NCBI RefSeq assembly: GCF_009495745.1 | Contig: NZ_WIDQ01000001.1 | Span: 372,001-436,000, forward strand | DNA from: Niveispirillum sp. SYP-B3756 | GTDB taxonomy: Bacteria > Pseudomonadota > Alphaproteobacteria > Azospirillales > Azospirillaceae | Length of the DNA stretch: 64,000 bases | Reading direction: 5' to 3' | Part shown: in pieces, positions 26,322 to 35,479 of the stretch | Numbering within the stretch: position 1 is the first letter of the stretch | Layout: each line of letters begins with the position of its first letter | Notes under the pieces: generated by a model | The model's input: the letters and a program-made list of their open reading frames with translations, nothing else | The model's database searches: none | What the model was told of the DNA's origin: nothing | Program-made: the position numbers and the translations under genes

Positions 26322-27566
26322 ATGCGCGGCCGCGAACAAGTGGATGCGATTAGCCCTGCCGGCGCCGGCGGACAGATGGAACAGGATGGATCACCGGGCC
26401 TGCCGCCCGGCACCAGCTTCCGGCTGTTCGTGACGATTCTGGGCCTGCTCTGCATGTTCGGCCCGCTGTCGATTGACATGTATCTGCCGGGCCTGCCGCA
26501 GATTGCCCGCGATCTGGGCACGGACCCGTCGCTGGTTCAACTCACCCTGTCCGCCTTTCTGGGCAGCTTAGGCATCAGCCAGCTGATCTGGGGGCCGCTC
26601 GGCGACCGCTATGGCCGGCGGGCTCCGGCGGCGGCCGGCATCATCATGTTCGTCATCGCCTCGGTCGGTTGTGCGCTTTCCACCAATATCTGGTCGCTGA
26701 TGGCCTGGCGCGTGGTGCAGGGGGCCGGTGCCTGTGCGCCGCCGGTGCTGGCCCGCGCCATGATCCGCGACCTGTTTCAACGCAACCGCGCCGCGTCCGT
26801 GATGTCACTGATGATGCTGGTGACGGCGGCGGCCCCCATGGTGGCCCCGATTCTGGGTGGGCAGGTGCTGGTCTATCTGGGCTGGCGCGGCGTATTCTGG
26901 ATTCTCTGTGGCTTCGGCGTGCTGTCGCTGCTGGGCCTGCTGTACCTGCCGGAGACAAGATCGCCCGGACAGCACCAGAATGCCGGCATGTTGCGCAATT
27001 ATCTGACCCTGCTGAGCAATCGCCGCTACCTGGGCTATTCGCTGTCCGGTGGCTTCGTGTTTGCCGGCATGTTCGCCTATATCTCCGGCACCCCCTTTGT
27101 TTATATTGAGTATTTCAAGGTCTCGCCGGAGCATTTCGGTTACTATTTCGGGGCCAATGTCATTGCCATGATGGCGATGAGCGCGGTGAACAGCCGGCTG
27201 GTCATGCGCCATGGTCTGGACCGGCTGATGAAGCTGGGGCTTTATGTGACGGCGGGTATCGGGCTGGTGCTGCCGGTGATCGCACTCACCGGCTTTGGCG
27301 GGCTGTTCGGGCTGATGGTGCCCTTGTTCTTCTATCTGGGCTGCATGGGTCTGGTGGGGGCCAATGGCATGGCCGGCTCGCTCTCTGTCTTCCCGCATCT
27401 GGCCGGGTCGGCCTCGGCCTTGTCCGGGGCCTTGCAGCTCTGCACAGGGGCGGCGGCCGGGGCGCTGGTCGGCCTGTTGTCCGACGGTACGCCGCTGCCC
27501 ATGTGTCTGGTGCTGGGCGGCTGCGCCATCACCGGGGTGATCCTGCACCGGGTGCTGGTGAAGTAA
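26322..27566 (+). CDS. Bcr/CflA-type multidrug exporter (MFS)
   Basis: About 414 residues with 12 predicted membrane helices. 'CMFGPLSIDMYLPGLPQIARDLG' in helix 1 and 'LGDRYGRRAPAAAG' (motif A) after helix 2 are typical of the Bcr/CflA drug:H+ antiporter group. 'GAGACAPPVLARAMIRDLF' fits motif C. ATG 26322 and ATG 26376 are both possible starts; the longer frame upstream is read-through in the DUF484/transaldolase region and not real. No regulator is adjacent. Confidence 0.88.
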   Translation: MRGREQVDAISPAGAGGQMEQDGSPGLPPGTSFRLFVTILGLLCMFGPLSIDMYLPGLPQIARDLGTDPSLVQLTLSAFLGSLGISQLIWGPLGDRYGRRAPAAAGIIMFVIASVGCALSTNIWSLMAWRVVQGAGACAPPVLARAMIRDLFQRNRAASVMSLMMLVTAAAPMVAPILGGQVLVYLGWRGVFWILCGFGVLSLLGLLYLPETRSPGQHQNAGMLRNYLTLLSNRRYLGYSLSGGFVFAGMFAYISGTPFVYIEYFKVSPEHFGYYFGANVIAMMAMSAVNSRLVMRHGLDRLMKLGLYVTAGIGLVLPVIALTGFGGLFGLMVPLFFYLGCMGLVGANGMAGSLSVFPHLAGSASALSGALQLCTGAAAGALVGLLSDGTPLPMCLVLGGCAITGVILHRVLVK

Positions 27567-27615
27567 CGCCAATCGGTGTTAACACCCGGTGATTGATATC
27601 GGGAACCGGCAGGTT

Positions 27616-29859
27616 ATGGCGACAGGCGGACAGGGTGATCTTCTGGGCGACGGGCCAGTGGCGCTGGCGGTGCGCCGGGTGCGCGTGCTGCTGCCCCTGC
27701 CGCTGGCCGAACCCTATGATTACCGCGTGCCCGAAGGGGTAGAGGCCCCGCCCGGCACCTATGTGGAGGTGCCGCTGGGCCCCCGCCGCCTGTTCGGCGT
27801 CGTCTGGCAGGATGATGCCGATCATAACGCCGACCGGGTGGCGGAAACCAAGCTGCGCCCGCTGATCCGCGTCTTCGACCTGCCGCCCATGCCGGCGGTG
27901 ACCCGCCGTTTCATCGCCTGGGTGGCGACCTACACCATGTCACCGCTGGGTGCGGTGATGCGCATGGCCGTGTCGGTTTCCGCCGCACTGGAGGAGCCAC
28001 GCGCCCTCACCGCCTATATGCGCAGCGAGGGCGAGTTGCCCGACGGACTGCGCCTGACCCCCGCCCGCAAGCGGATTCTGGAATTGCTGCTGGACGGGCC
28101 GCCACGGCTGGCCGCCGATCTGGCCAATGATGCCGGTTGCGGCCCCGCCGTGGTACGGGCGCTGGCCGATGCCGGGGCCTTGACGCCGGTCCCCATGCGG
28201 GCCCTGCCCCGCTTTCCGGTACCGGACCCGGATGCCGCCGCAAAGGAACTGTCGGAGATTCAGCGCGCCGCCGCCGACGACCTGACCGCCAAAGTGTCCG
28301 CCGGCGGCTATAGCGCCACGCTGCTGGATGGCGTCACCGGTTCCGGCAAGACGGAGGTTTATTTCGAAGCGGTGGCGGCCGCCCTGCGTGCCGGCAAACA
28401 GGTGCTGGTGCTGCTGCCGGAAATCGCCCTTTCCAGCCAGTGGCTGGACCGGTTCGCCGGGCGCTTCGGCGTGCGCCCCGCCGAATGGCATTCCGAACTG
28501 GCCCCGCCCCTGCGCCGCCACACCTGGCGCGCCGTGGCCAATGGCGAGGCGCGGGTGGTGGTGGGCGCACGCTCGGCCCTGTTTCTGCCCTATCCCGATC
28601 TGGGCCTGATCGTGGTGGATGAGGAGCACGAGGCCGCCTTCAAGCAGGAGGAAGGCGTCGTCTACCACGCCCGCGACATGGCGGTGGTGCGGGCGCATCT
28701 GGGGCAAATCCCCATTCTGCTGGCCAGCGCCACGCCCTCGCTGGAAACGCTGGCCAATGCGGAGACCGGCCGCTATGCCCGCATCGACCTGCCGGCCCGG
28801 CATGGCGGGGCCCAGATGCCCGATGTCACCCTGATCGACCTGCGCCGCAAGGATGCCGCCCCGCCGGCCCGGCAATGGCTGTCCCCCATCCTGCGCAATG
28901 CGCTGGCGGAAACCATGGCGGCGGGCGAACAGGGGATGCTGTTCCTGAACCGCCGGGGCTATGCGCCGCTGACCCTGTGCCGGGGCTGCGGCCACCGGCT
29001 GCAATGCCCCCATTGCACCGCCTGGCTGGTGGAACACCGGCTGACCCGGCGGCTGCAATGCCACCATTGCGGCTATACCGCCCCCAGCCCCGACCATTGC
29101 CCACAATGCGAGGCGGAAGGCAGTTTCGTCGCCTGCGGCCCTGGGGTGGAGCGGGTGGCAGAGGAAGTGGCCAATCTGTTCCCCGAGGCGCGGGTGGCGC
29201 TGATGACATCGGACACGCTGGCCGGCCCCCGCGCCATGCTGAACGTGATCGAACAGGTGCGCGACGGGGCGGTGGATTTGTTGATCGGCACCCAGGTGAT
29301 GGCCAAGGGCCACCATTTCCCCCTGCTGACCCTGGTGGGGGTGGTGGATGCCGATCTGGGGCTGGGCGGCGGCGATTTGCGGGCGGGCGAGCGCACCTTT
29401 CAGCTTCTGCATCAGGTGGCCGGACGGGCGGGGCGTGAAAGCCGGCCGGGCCGGGTAATGCTGCAAACCCATATGCCAGAACATCCGGTGATGCAGGCCC
29501 TGCTGGCCCATGACCGCGACGGCTTCCTGGCGATTGAGGCCGAACAGCGCCGCGCCCTGGACATGCCGCCCTATGGAAGGCTGGCCGCCCTGATCGTGTC
29601 GGGGGAGGATGAGGCGCTGGTGGACCAGATTTCCAGCCGCCTGGGCCGCACCGCCCCGCGCACGTGGGAGGAATTGACGATCCTGGGCCCCGCCCCCGCC
29701 CCGCTGGCCGTGCTGCGCGGCCGGCACCGGCGGCGCCTGTTGCTGAAAGGGCCGAAGAACCTGGCCCTGCAGCCGGTGCTGGCCGACTGGCTGGCCCAGG
29801 TGGACATCCCCGCCGCCGTGCGGGTGCAGGTGGATATCGATCCTTATAGTTTTTTGTAA
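27616..29859 (+). CDS. priA: Primosomal protein N' (PriA helicase)
   Basis: 747 residues. Replication restart helicase. The Walker A is '[18 protein letters not shown]' and the DEAH-type box is '[17 protein letters not shown]'. Zinc sites are '[13 protein letters not shown]' and '[19 protein letters not shown]'. '[12 protein letters not shown]' and '[16 protein letters not shown]' are helicase motifs V and VI. ATG 27616 has an AGG nearby; GTG 27589 is an alternative. It follows the MFS gene by 49 nt. Confidence 0.95.
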   Translation: MATGGQGDLLGDGPVALAVRRVRVLLPLPLAEPYDYRVPEGVEAPPGTYVEVPLGPRRLFGVVWQDDADHNADRVAETKLRPLIRVFDLPPMPAVTRRFIAWVATYTMSPLGAVMRMAVSVSAALEEPRALTAYMRSEGELPDGLRLTPARKRILELLLDGPPRLAADLANDAGCGPAVVRALADAGALTPVPMRALPRFPVPDPDAAAKELSEIQRAAADDLTAKVSAGGYSATLLDGVTGSGKTEVYFEAVAAALRAGKQVLVLLPEIALSSQWLDRFAGRFGVRPAEWHSELAPPLRRHTWRAVANGEARVVVGARSALFLPYPDLGLIVVDEEHEAAFKQEEGVVYHARDMAVVRAHLGQIPILLASATPSLETLANAETGRYARIDLPARHGGAQMPDVTLIDLRRKDAAPPARQWLSPILRNALAETMAAGEQGMLFLNRRGYAPLTLCRGCGHRLQCPHCTAWLVEHRLTRRLQCHHCGYTAPSPDHCPQCEAEGSFVACGPGVERVAEEVANLFPEARVALMTSDTLAGPRAMLNVIEQVRDGAVDLLIGTQVMAKGHHFPLLTLVGVVDADLGLGGGDLRAGERTFQLLHQVAGRAGRESRPGRVMLQTHMPEHPVMQALLAHDRDGFLAIEAEQRRALDMPPYGRLAALIVSGEDEALVDQISSRLGRTAPRTWEELTILGPAPAPLAVLRGRHRRRLLLKGPKNLALQPVLADWLAQVDIPAAVRVQVDIDPYSFL

Positions 29860-30034
29860 GCGCCAGCGGGCTGGCTAAAGCGGATCACGGAAAAGCGGAA
29901 TCGCGTTGGAGCGTGAATCCGCTCGCTGAACAGGGACTTAGAGCCTTACCGCTTCCCTTCTCCCAAAAAATAGGATATAAAGCCTTTTGAGAAGTTCATA
30001 ATGATTCATCCACCCCTGCAATGTTGGATAGAGC

Positions 30035-30805
30035 ATGTTTGAAACCAGCGATTTTTGTCATAAACTTCCTTCGCACCAGAACAGCATCGATTTGTTTCCC
30101 CGTTGGGCATCCAGTTTTCCGGTGTACTCAGGGCTGCAGGGTGGTCATCTGCCTCATTTTGAAGATGCTAGGGTGACTTGGGCGGCGGAGCGTCTAGGGG
30201 GCTTTTCTGGAAAGAACATTCTGGAATTGGGCCCCTTTGAAGCCTATAATACTTATCAATTTGAGATATATGGCGCCTCCTCTGTTCTGGCTTTGGAGTC
30301 GAACATTGTAAATTATATGAAATGTCTTGTTGTAAAAAACGCGTTTAATCTTAAGTCGGTATTTCTTCTGGGTGATTTTGTAAAATACCTGGATGAGACT
30401 AACAATACTTTTGATGTCTGTTGGGCCTCTGGTGTGCTTTATCACCTGAAAGATCCGGTGCATTTTCTTAAAGCAATTTCCAAGACCTCGAATTCTATTT
30501 TTCTTTGGACTCAATATTATATTGAGGAAAAAATTGCTGGGACCGGGAATGAGGCGTTTTTTGACCGGACCAAGGATAAGATCGACACATCCCAGGGGTT
30601 TCCGATTCATCTTCACTGGAGATCATACAACGAGGTAAAGTCTGGGTATTTCTCGGGTGGTCCTGAAGACTATTCCTACTGGATGGGTCTCGACGACATA
30701 TTGAAGCTTCTCAAGAGCCTCGGCTTTGGCGATATTTCAATGGGCGTCAACAATGTTGACTATAGTAATGGCCCAGCTTGTTTTTTCATCGCAAAAAGGG
30801 GATAA
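30035..30805 (+). CDS. Class I SAM-dependent methyltransferase, low GC
   Basis: 256 residues. The SAM motif I is 'KNILELGPFEAYNTY' (a CmoB/DUF1698-like form with acidic residues) and the post-motif 'FDVCWASGVLYHLKDPVHFLKAI' is the motif II/III region. Codon use is much AT-richer than neighbours, and IS remnants follow within 170 bp, so lateral transfer is likely. The substrate is unknown. Such genes often belong to surface polysaccharide or peptide modification, which is not shown here. The 175-bp stretch before it holds nothing I can assign. Confidence 0.8.
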   Translation: MFETSDFCHKLPSHQNSIDLFPRWASSFPVYSGLQGGHLPHFEDARVTWAAERLGGFSGKNILELGPFEAYNTYQFEIYGASSVLALESNIVNYMKCLVVKNAFNLKSVFLLGDFVKYLDETNNTFDVCWASGVLYHLKDPVHFLKAISKTSNSIFLWTQYYIEEKIAGTGNEAFFDRTKDKIDTSQGFPIHLHWRSYNEVKSGYFSGGPEDYSYWMGLDDILKLLKSLGFGDISMGVNNVDYSNGPACFFIAKRG

Positions 30806-30968
30806 TATATCCCTTTTGTTAGAGGGCTGGCACTTAATATACCCAAGTGCTGGAAGAATCCCCGCTCTATGATTTCCCGATGAGGTGGAATCTATGGGAT
30901 AGAAGGGTTTGGAGATCGTCTCGATAAGAGCCGATATTCTGGAGGAACCTTTCTATCGCATCTTTGAA

Positions 30969-31181
30969 TTATGCGAATGCTGGGTAGTAATGGTTCCAGA
31001 TGATATTTTTCTTCAGGAATCCCCAGAATCGCTCGATCAAGTTAAGGTTGGGAGCATATGGCGGAAAATAGACTAACTTGATTCGGCTTGTCTTCAACCA
31101 ATCCTGCAATTCATTCGATCTGTTGTAACGCGCATTGTCCAGGGCCACCGTAATTTCGGCGGTTCCCGGGTGCGCTGGCAA
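30969..31181 (-). pseudogene. IS630-type transposase remnant (C-terminal)
   Basis: 70 residues: 'ITVALDNARYNRSNELQDWL' and 'RIKLVYFPPYAPNLNLIERFW' contain the last two D/E positions of the IS630 DDE catalytic domain. The full transposase is over 300 residues; the N-terminal part is absent. It abuts the IS5-like fragment tail to tail at about 31182. Confidence 0.85.
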
Positions 31182-31183
31182 AT

Positions 31184-31528
31184 TTGGTACGCTTCGTCCT
31201 ACTGCTGGGCCATCGATTTGATACTGTTGGCGTCGCCCCGCTTATCGAAGATATCGAGTTCGGAGCATTGCTCGCCGACAAGGCCTTCGACTCAAACGCC
31301 ATTCTTGCTGACCTTGATGAACGTGGCGCCAAGGTCGTCATTTCCCAGCATCCCCGCCGTGCTAAGCCGCACCAAATCGACGCCGAAATGTACAAGTGGC
31401 GCCACCTCATCGAGAATTTCTTCTGCAAGATCAAAAAAATCAAGAGAATCGCCATGCGCAGCGACAAGACAGACCGTAACTTTACGGCCATGATCTATCT
31501 TGCCGCTGCTGTCATTCATTCCAGGTGA
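31184..31528 (+). pseudogene. IS5-type transposase remnant (C-terminal)
   Basis: 114 residues. 'GVAPLIEDIEFGALLADKAFDSNAILADLDERGAKVVI' and 'YKWRHLIENFFCKIKKIKRIAMRSDKTDRNF' are the C-terminal part of an IS5-group DDE transposase. The N-terminal half is missing. The apparent TTG start at 31184 is not a true gene start. The junction with the IS630 fragment lies near 31180. Confidence 0.88.
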
Positions 31529-31549
31529 ATCTCAACAGGCACTAGACAA

Positions 31550-31574
31550 GGCCGGGAGCTTTGCAATCCCGGCC
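31550..31574 (-). terminator. Hairpin at the end of homospermidine synthase
   Basis: An 8-bp stem GGCCGGGA/TCCCGGCC (31550-31557 and 31567-31574), 9 nt after the gene stop. On the minus strand a short T-rich stretch (TTGTCTAG) follows. Confidence 0.55.
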
Positions 31575-31583
31575 TCAACAAAA

Positions 31584-33008
31584 TCACAACACCCGGATAT
31601 TCTTGAACTGCCACGGATCGGACGTATCCACATCCTCCGGGAACAGCTTGTTCCGGCCCTCCAGCGGCGTCCAATCCGTATAGGCACCGACCACCGGCCC
31701 CAGATAGGGCATACAGATATCCAGGCAGCGCTGGAAATCCATGTCGTCGGCTTCCACGATGCCCCGGTTCGGGTTCTCAATGGCCCAGATCATGCCGGAC
31801 AACGCCGCCACCGTCACCTGCAGGCTGGTGGCGCTGTTGAACTCCACCAACTCCCGCGCTTCGGCACAGGAAAGCTGGGAACCGTACCAATAGGCCCCCT
31901 TCTCGTGCCCGGCCAGCAGCACGCCCAGCTCGTCCACGCCCTCGATGATTTCCTTCATCAACAGGCGCTGGGTTTCCTGCTGCACATAATTCTTGCCGGC
32001 GAATTCGTGGATCGATTTCACCGCATCATCGCAGGGGTGATAGGCGTAATGGCAGGTGGGGCGATAGGTGGCATTGCCGTCCTCATCCCGCACCGTCAGG
32101 TAATCGGGGATGGACAGGGCCTCGCTATGGGTGATCAGGAAGCCATGGAAGGGGCCTTCCATCGGCGTCCAGGTGCGCACCCGCTGGGTCACGCCCGGCC
32201 GGTTCAGGACGATGCCGGCCTGGGAGCCGAAATCATGCCGGATGCCATCAGGCGGGAACGTCGCCTCATGCGTGCCCCAGCCCAGTTCCGCCGGCTGGCA
32301 GCCCTCGGAAATGAAGCCGTCGATCGACCAGGTATTGACGAATTCGCCCCGGCGCTTGGGCACGCTGGAAATCTGGGTGTCGCGTTCGGCGACATGGATC
32401 ACCTTCACGCCCAGTTCCTGGGCCAGCGTGGCCCAGCCGGCGCGGTCCGTCGGCACCGCGACATCGCGGCCGGTATCTTCCGCGATGTTCAGCATGGCCT
32501 GCTTGACGAAATGCGACACCAGGCCCGGATTGGCGCCATGGGTCAGCACCGCCGTCGGGGCGCTGGTCCCCAGCTTTTCCCGCATCGCCAGCGCCGTTTC
32601 GCGCAGGGCATAGTTCGACCGCTGGCTGGGCGTCAGGCTGGGATCGGTATAGCCGCCGGGCCAGGGCTCGATACAGGTGTCCAGATAAAGCGCGCCCTTC
32701 TCGGCGCACAGTTCGACCAGCGAGACGGAGGAGACGTCAACCGACAGGTTGAGCAGGAAATCCCCCTTGTTCAGCAATGGTTCCAGGATGGAACGATAAT
32801 TCTCGCGGGTCAGCGGGTTCTTGACGAACTTGATGCCGAAATAGTCAGCCTCACCGTGTCCACGCTCGTCCGCCGTGACGATGGTGATGTTCTGAGGTTT
32901 GGTTTCGATATGCCTCAGAATCAGGGGCAGCACGCCTTGGCCTATGCTGCCGAAACCGACCATCACAAGACGCCCAGGAAGGGCACAATGCTTCTGATAT
33001 TGGGTCAT
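31584..33008 (-). CDS. hss: Homospermidine synthase
   Basis: 474 residues. It makes sym-homospermidine from two putrescines with NAD+. 'GRLVMVGFGSIGQGVLPLI' is the N-terminal NAD-binding fold, and 'ALYLDTCIEPWPGGYTD', 'LTHGANPGLVSHFVKQA' and 'CHYAYHPCDDAVKSIHEF' are typical. The upstream neighbour on the same strand is the decarboxylase that supplies putrescine, separated by 151 nt with a partial GCACGGC/GCCGTGC stem at 33100-33131, so the two probably make a polyamine pathway. Confidence 0.95.
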   Translation of the reverse strand: MTQYQKHCALPGRLVMVGFGSIGQGVLPLILRHIETKPQNITIVTADERGHGEADYFGIKFVKNPLTRENYRSILEPLLNKGDFLLNLSVDVSSVSLVELCAEKGALYLDTCIEPWPGGYTDPSLTPSQRSNYALRETALAMREKLGTSAPTAVLTHGANPGLVSHFVKQAMLNIAEDTGRDVAVPTDRAGWATLAQELGVKVIHVAERDTQISSVPKRRGEFVNTWSIDGFISEGCQPAELGWGTHEATFPPDGIRHDFGSQAGIVLNRPGVTQRVRTWTPMEGPFHGFLITHSEALSIPDYLTVRDEDGNATYRPTCHYAYHPCDDAVKSIHEFAGKNYVQQETQRLLMKEIIEGVDELGVLLAGHEKGAYWYGSQLSCAEARELVEFNSATSLQVTVAALSGMIWAIENPNRGIVEADDMDFQRCLDICMPYLGPVVGAYTDWTPLEGRNKLFPEDVDTSDPWQFKNIRVL

Positions 33009-33159
33009 TTTCGCTTTTGCTCCGGGGCTATTACCCGCCTATGGGTGCCTCTTGGCTTGTGGTAGTTGACGGTTCAGGGTGAACGCAGACAACAGGAATG
33101 CACGGCCCCAACCATGTGGTCGGCGCCGTGCTGTGGTTAACTTGTGACCATAGAGTGAC

Positions 33160-34410
33160 CTAAGCGGCCATTTCTGGCAACTGTGGCGCGATGGCATGGC
33201 CCGGCGTGGCCAGCAGCGGGCTGTCCACCACCTCCACCAGACGGGCCTGATCGAAGCCGTTGAACTCCGTCCGCAGGGTCGCGCCATAGGCGCCCAACTG
33301 GCCGATTTCGATCCAGTCGCCTTCCTGAATATCGGCTGGCAGCAGGAAGGGGCCCTTCATGCGGTCGGCACTGTCACAGGTGGGGCCCCAGAAGCTGAAA
33401 GCCACCAGATCGGCATCGCTGCGGCGAATCAAACGGCAGGGGAAGCGGAAGGCCGGCACGCCAGCATCCGACAGGCTGCCATAGACGCCATCATTGATGA
33501 ACAGCTCATCCCCGCGCCGGCGTTCCACCTGCACCACCACCGAACCGCCGCTGGCCACCAGGGCACGGCCCGGTTCGCACCAGATGCGGGTGCCGGCGGG
33601 CAGGTCCAGCGCCTTAACGCCACGGGCGATGGCATCCATGTAAAGCCGCAGGTCGGGCGGCGCCATATCCGGATAGCTGACCGGGAAACCACCGCCCACA
33701 TCCACCACGTCAATGGCGACCCCGGCCGCCTGGATGACGCGGCCGGCAATGGCCAGCCCCGCCTCGTAAGCCGCCGGGTCCATCATCTGGCTGCCGACAT
33801 GGAAGCAGATGCCCAGCCGTGCCGCCCGCGGGCGGGCGCGGCGCAGCAATTCGACCGCCTGTTCCAGCGTGGCCCCGAACTTGCCGGACAGATCATAGGC
33901 CGCCGCCGACTTGGGCATCGCCAGCCGGATGAACAGGCCCAGATCGGCCGGCGCCTTGCCGGTGACGGCCAGGATCTTGTCCAACTCCTCCTGGCTGTCC
34001 AGGGAGAAGTCGCGCACGGCGAATTCATTCCACGCCTTGGCGATGGCGGCACGGTTCTTCACCGGATGCATGTAATGGATCTGCGCATCGCTGAACATCT
34101 GGCGCACGACGCGGATTTCGGCCGGCGAGGCGCAATCGAAATGCCGCACACCACCGCGATACAGCGCCCGCAGGAAGGCCGGATCGGGATTGCACTTCAC
34201 CGCATACAGCACATCGCCACCCGTGGCCGCCCCGAACAGATCGATGAAACGGCGGGCAGTGCTGACCAGAACCTGCGGGCGGATGCAATGCATCGGCTCC
34301 GCCGGCTGCAAATCCGCCACCATCCGGTCGACGGTGGGCAGGGTGGCCGGACGGGTGAACAGGTTGCGACGCAGCGGTGCGACGGCGGAACGGAAGCGGA
34401 TATGCGCCAT
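33160..34410 (-). CDS. Ornithine (or lysine/ornithine) decarboxylase, alanine-racemase fold
   Basis: 416 residues of PLP group IV. The PLP lysine is in 'DVLYAVKCNPDPAFL'. 'ICFHVGSQMMDP', 'VVDVGGGFPVSYPDM', 'CEPGRALVASGGS' and 'WGPTCDSADRM' are the other PLP and substrate elements. It should form putrescine (or cadaverine). GGGGA lies about 8 nt before the ATG. A long 5' leader with short frames precedes it. Substrate preference (ornithine versus lysine) cannot be read from the sequence. Confidence 0.92.
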   Translation of the reverse strand: MAHIRFRSAVAPLRRNLFTRPATLPTVDRMVADLQPAEPMHCIRPQVLVSTARRFIDLFGAATGGDVLYAVKCNPDPAFLRALYRGGVRHFDCASPAEIRVVRQMFSDAQIHYMHPVKNRAAIAKAWNEFAVRDFSLDSQEELDKILAVTGKAPADLGLFIRLAMPKSAAAYDLSGKFGATLEQAVELLRRARPRAARLGICFHVGSQMMDPAAYEAGLAIAGRVIQAAGVAIDVVDVGGGFPVSYPDMAPPDLRLYMDAIARGVKALDLPAGTRIWCEPGRALVASGGSVVVQVERRRGDELFINDGVYGSLSDAGVPAFRFPCRLIRRSDADLVAFSFWGPTCDSADRMKGPFLLPADIQEGDWIEIGQLGAYGATLRTEFNGFDQARLVEVVDSPLLATPGHAIAPQLPEMAA

Positions 34411-34624
34411 GACAAAATCCCCGCTGCCGCCCGGCCCGTTCAGGGCTGCCGGACGGCATGAAAAACTAGATCAGGCCCGCGAATGGCGGAAAGCCAAGCG
34501 GTGCTGGGTGCGGTGGGGAAAAGGGTCTGGCGTCGCGTCGTGATTGCCGGGTCGATCCTGCGGCCCCGATGGGGATGGCAGTGAACCTCAAAGCGTCAAC
34601 AGACGAGAGGAACCAGAGAAGGCC

Positions 34625-34663
34625 TCAGCCTAACATGGCCCCTTTGGGCATAACGGCGTTCAT
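34625..34663 (-). CDS. 12-residue leader peptide candidate in the decarboxylase leader
   Basis: Encodes MNAVMPKGAMLG. It has an excellent Shine-Dalgarno (AGAGGGA, 7 nt before the ATG). It overlaps the preceding small frame by ATGA. Its stop lies inside a GGCC stem. Such a layout suits a ribosome-arrest or attenuation peptide, as with SpeFL before speF in enterobacteria, but the peptide sequence is different. Confidence 0.4.
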   Translation of the reverse strand: MNAVMPKGAMLG

Positions 34664-34785
34664 ATCGACTTCCCTCTCGGGACCGGCCCACGGTTGACCG
34701 GTTCTGCCAAAAAGGACGCCTGACGTCGTTGCATAAACACCAGGGGCAGCGCCAGGATGGCGGATGCCGCAAGGGCCAGGGGCAC
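34660..34785 (-). CDS. 41-residue small membrane ORF candidate upstream
   Basis: GTG start at 34785. The first half is one hydrophobic helix ('PLALAASAILALPLVFM') followed by 'QRRQASFLAEPVNRG'. Codon use is GC-rich at third positions, as in real genes here. No clear Shine-Dalgarno is seen before the GTG; an in-frame ATG at 34734 is possible. The stop overlaps the ATG of the 12-residue frame. Confidence 0.3.
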   Translation of the reverse strand: MPLALAASAILALPLVFMQRRQASFLAEPVNRGPVPRGKSI

Positions 34786-34871
34786 GTGCGGGTGCGTCTG
34801 ACCTTGTTATTTATGCAAATGGCTGCGGGACGCAAGCATCTTTAAGGTCAGGACAGGAAATTTCACAATTC

Positions 34872-34898
34872 CCCTGCGCATGGAGCCCATGCGCAGGG
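34872..34898 (-). terminator. Terminator after the Pmp3 gene
   Basis: A perfect 12-bp stem CCCTGCGCATGG/CCATGCGCAGGG with a 3-base loop, about 11 nt after the Pmp3 stop. A moderately T-rich stretch (AATTGTGAAATTT) follows on the minus strand. Confidence 0.65.
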
Positions 34899-34908
34899 AC
34901 GACCCTGA

Positions 34909-35070
34909 TCATTTCACTTTCACAATGACCCAGATGGCATGGATGATGCCGGGGATATAGCCCAGAATCGTCAACAGGATGTTCAGCCAGAAATGCATCC
35001 CGAACCCCACCTGCAAAAACACGCCCAGCGGCGGCAGCAGGATGGAAAGGATGATGCGGATGACGTCCAT
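34909..35070 (-). CDS. YqaE/Pmp3 family small membrane protein
   Basis: 53 residues with two membrane helices: 'MDVIRIILSILLPPLGVFLQ' and 'FWLNILLTILGYIPGIIHAI', the classic Pmp3 pattern (LPPLGVFL..GYIPGIIHA). Members are linked to membrane potential and salt or cold stress. It is absent from gene lists that ignore frames under 60 codons. ATG 35070 gives the family N-terminus. Confidence 0.92.
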   Translation of the reverse strand: MDVIRIILSILLPPLGVFLQVGFGMHFWLNILLTILGYIPGIIHAIWVIVKVK

Positions 35071-35138
35071 GGCTTGAGCCCTTTCGCGTTGAAGCCTTTG
35101 TTTGCTAACGGATGAGCGTCACACCGGTTCCCGCAGGC

Positions 35139-35378
35139 TCAAGCCGCCGGCTTGGGCTGCCAGATGTCCGCCGTGTCCCGTTCATACCGTTCCCGCACGG
35201 CAGCCCAGGCGGCCAGTTGGGCAGCATCGTCGCGGCCGGAATGAACGATGTCCGGGTCTTCCGGCGCCTGCCAATCATCCCAGGCGGCGTTATAGGCCTG
35301 GCGGAAAATCGCCTGGGCCGGGGCTGGCAACTGATTGCGTACAGTGTCTGGCAGGTCACTATCGCTGTCATACCGCAT
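35139..35378 (-). CDS. chaB: ChaB-like protein
   Basis: 79 residues. 'LPDTVRNQLPAPAQAIFRQAYNAAWDDWQAPED' and 'AAWAAVRERYERDTADIWQPKP' match ChaB, a small protein genetically linked to the ChaA cation antiporter in E. coli; its function is not settled. No ChaA gene is in the window. The start at 35378 matches the family N-terminus (MRYDSDSDLP). Confidence 0.88.
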   Translation of the reverse strand: MRYDSDSDLPDTVRNQLPAPAQAIFRQAYNAAWDDWQAPEDPDIVHSGRDDAAQLAAWAAVRERYERDTADIWQPKPAA

Positions 35379-35479
35379 GGGGGCCTCCGTCGACGGGGTA
35401 TGGTGACAAAACCCGGCACAGGGGCGGTGGTTCCCATCCGCCCCTATGCGACGATGCCGCCGACACCCATATCTGGACG

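Larger units (their letters stand above)
34411..34830 (-). promoter_or_regulatory. Long 5' leader of the decarboxylase gene, candidate speF-type element
   Basis: No long conserved gene is found in this roughly 420-nt stretch upstream of the decarboxylase. It contains two overlapping short frames on the minus strand (34660-34785 and 34625-34663), a GGCC-TTAGGCTGA-GGCC stem around the second stop, and GC-rich stems closer to the gene with a T run (GTTTTTC near 34463). Alphaproteobacterial decarboxylase genes are known to carry a conserved speF leader RNA. Identity with it is inferred from position and gene, not from a covariance match. Confidence 0.5.

Noticed and set aside
31584-33065. Long plus-strand frame opposite homospermidine synthase
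   Set aside because: The opposite strand carries a full-length, well-conserved enzyme; the mirror frame has no domain.
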